Positions 62,191 through 64,000 of a stretch of DNA of 64,000 nucleotides are shown here, in pieces. The notes beneath the pieces were generated by a model that was not told where the DNA came from, ran no database searches, and worked only from the letters and a program-made list of their open reading frames with translations. The translations under genes and the position numbers were made by a program. The DNA comes from Protopterus annectens (Eukaryota > Chordata > Ceratodontiformes > Protopteridae). Each line of letters starts with the position of its first letter. Positions within the stretch are counted from its first letter, which is position 1. The stretch covers positions 404,545,245-404,609,244 of the forward strand of contig NC_056738.1 of the NCBI RefSeq assembly GCF_019279795.1. Reading direction: 5' to 3'.

Positions 62191-64000
62191 TTTTTCAAAC
62201 AAAATCCAATCTAAACAGGCATGCTATGTTTTTGTCAGTCATTCAGGCAGTAATTACTATCATATATTTGTTTTTCTTATTTATATACATATTCTGCAAT
62301 AGTAAAAAGACGCTGCCAAACCATTCAAATCTTGTGTGCTGCTGAAGGGTTCAGGTTAAAGAATTTGTTATACAAAGGACCTTGCCTTTATAAATCAGGT
62401 TGTTTCAGACCGTGTATATCCTCATCTTTTCAAGAATGTCTTTCATTTATACTCCAATAAAGACTAAAGCAGCTTCTGCCCTCATTGACAGAGCCACATC
62501 ATGTAATGAATTTTGAAGAGGCAGTACCTTTACATTGGGAGTTTCCAGAGAAATAAAAGGTGCAATTTTTCTGGGCAGGGAAATCATGAAGCGTGTGATC
62601 ATTTTCTAATACTGTATATCAAAGTAGTAATATGACATGAACCCTTTAAAACTTCCGATACTCTGTCACTTCCATTTTTTCATAAATATTAAAATTATAG
62701 CAATTTTTCTATAGAATATATTATGTCTTTCATCAGTTTTACTTTAATCTTCATTCACCTAATTTTATAGATGTTCTGTTATGCATAATCACTTTTCTCT
62801 ACTGTTGGCCATTTTCTTTCTTGATACAGTTCTTATTGTTTGTAGAGAAGTACACTGGAATGACAAATCCTGAGCTCAATTTTTTGCTTGACAGTATGCA
62901 TCCACTCACTTGGCAGCATAATTTGCTATAGAATACTTGGTATTCCCTCAGGATTCTACTCTTCAAGCACTTATAAATTTAGATGTGTCTTAACAGTCAC
63001 GGTTTCTAAGAATAAGCTGCTTTAGTACAGTATATAGCTTGTCGTCTTTGAAATTGTCAGCTATGCCATACTGTGATAATTACTACATAACTATAAAATC
63101 CGTACAATCTTTGCTGTCATCTTTGAGGCTACCATAATAAAAAATAGTGATTGTTCACTTTAAGTATCTGTTTTATGCAAGATTACTAATTAAAAGTTTG
63201 ATTTTTCTAAACAAAATGTTTCTGATGTAGTGATCCTTTCATTCACTGTCTACTTTAATTTTAGAAAACTGTACCTCCTGTCCTACAACTAATATGAAAT
63301 TATGCTTTCATGAAGTAGAAGACTGTAGCATCATCATAAAATAATGTTTTTTTTTGCATTGGACCATAATTAGAGTTTTCTCATAACTGTTTCAGCTGTA
63401 TAACAATATTGATTTATCACTTCGAGCTGCCGTTATTGCTGTCTGTGTATGAGATACAAGTCCAATACATTAGCTTTGGCCTTTATTGCTGTTAAATATT
63501 GGGAGCTCTCTGACTCTATGGCACAGAAGGATGGAGTTCTGACTTTATCCCAGACTACAGCAGTTTGATTAGCAGCCCCAGCACTGGTGGATCCAGGAAG
63601 GGGGTGTGGCCTGATTGTCTCCCCCAAGGAGCGCATAGGGAAGTACATTTTCCCTGCTAGAGACCAGGGAGACTTCCCTTGGTTAAGGCTGAGGACGAAG
63701 CTGCTTGCTAGCCACATCCCTTCAGAAGTTATTGATGTCCACCACAGTCACCCCTTCTCCTGCCTAAGCCAAGCTTGCCGAGGAAAGATAGAGCATGAAA
63801 TAAACACACTCACACCTGATGGATGTCTGAATGGTGGCCTCTCATTCAACTCTTGTGGTTGTAATTAGGAATAAATGGGCCAATTGGCTGTAAAGGGGCT
63901 TATTAGCATACAGTGGGGGAAATGAGTGCAAAAAAATGATCAGTCTGGCAATATGTTTTTTCATATTTTACTACTTATTCAAGTCATACATTTAGTACAA
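62191..64000. other. AT-rich sequence with a GC-richer block near 63.5-63.85 kb
   Basis: No protein family or repeat pair is recognised. The block at about 63500-63870 is GC-richer and open on both strands (94 and 93 codons), containing GCACTGGTGGATCCAGGAAG; it may be part of an unclassified transposon, but I cannot support a family. Confidence 0.4.

Noticed and set aside
63433..63868. Possible host exon in the GC-richer block
   Set aside because: Open on both strands with no recognisable protein family, splice pattern or codon signal.
1..64000. CRISPR arrays, bacterial operons, rRNA genes or intact tRNA genes
   Set aside because: No regularly spaced repeats, Shine-Dalgarno/operon layout or rRNA-like segments; tRNA-like sequences occur only as SINE heads.

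Overview
The window is vertebrate-type nuclear DNA made almost entirely of transposable-element remains. I recognise no intact host protein-coding gene, rRNA or functional tRNA gene. Several DIRS-type tyrosine-recombinase retrotransposons sit beside CR1-, L2- and R4-like LINEs, a Penelope-like element, a Ty3/gypsy element, an endogenous retrovirus and tRNA-headed SINEs. This mix, with long AT-rich non-coding stretches, suggests a giant-genome vertebrate such as a lungfish, salamander or caecilian. That is inference from TE content only; I cannot name the species.

Layout. 1-1.85 kb: Penelope-like element (RT, then GIY-YIG nuclease) split by a 283-bp mini-DIRS. 1.87-3.9 kb: decayed gypsy element, minus strand. 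4.1-6.9 kb: CR1-like LINE (endonuclease and RT). 7-10.7 kb: mostly unrecognised, with a SINE/CR1 tail, a 445-bp insert with an exact 16-bp target-site duplication, and a hAT-like MITE. 10.7-16.86 kb: DIRS copy 1, carrying a CR1 insertion. 17.2-30.6 kb: a minus-strand endogenous retrovirus split inside its RT by DIRS copy 2, which holds DIRS copy 3 in its own terminal region. 30.7-36.8 kb: a divergent minus-strand DIRS family B copy, broken by a V-SINE-like SINE and a fold-back element. 39.8-43.8 kb: an R4-like LINE, minus strand, broken by a MITE-like hairpin, an L2-tailed SINE and a mini-DIRS of a third family. 45-48.45 kb: L2-like LINE. 48.84-54.6 kb: DIRS copy 4 with a second fold-back insertion. 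54.75-64 kb: a CR1 3' fragment, a possible solo LTR, a TIR MITE with an internal AC microsatellite, an old L2-like RT fragment and one complete tRNA-headed SINE with a CR1-like tail.

How the parts relate. Each family A DIRS copy has the expected plan: left inverted repeat, gag-like ORF1 with Cys/His clusters, RT, RNase H, tyrosine recombinase, internal complementary region (ICR) and a longer right inverted repeat. All have stops or frameshifts. Private bases in the inverted repeats pair the ends of copies 2 and 3 and give the order retrovirus, then copy 2, then copy 3. The SINE tail at 62 kb matches the CR1-like LINEs here, suggesting they supplied its machinery. Two palindromic insertions with direct repeats look like short Penelope-like insertions rather than ordinary MITEs. 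No identities, ages or database matches were computed; all calls come from reading motifs and repeats.
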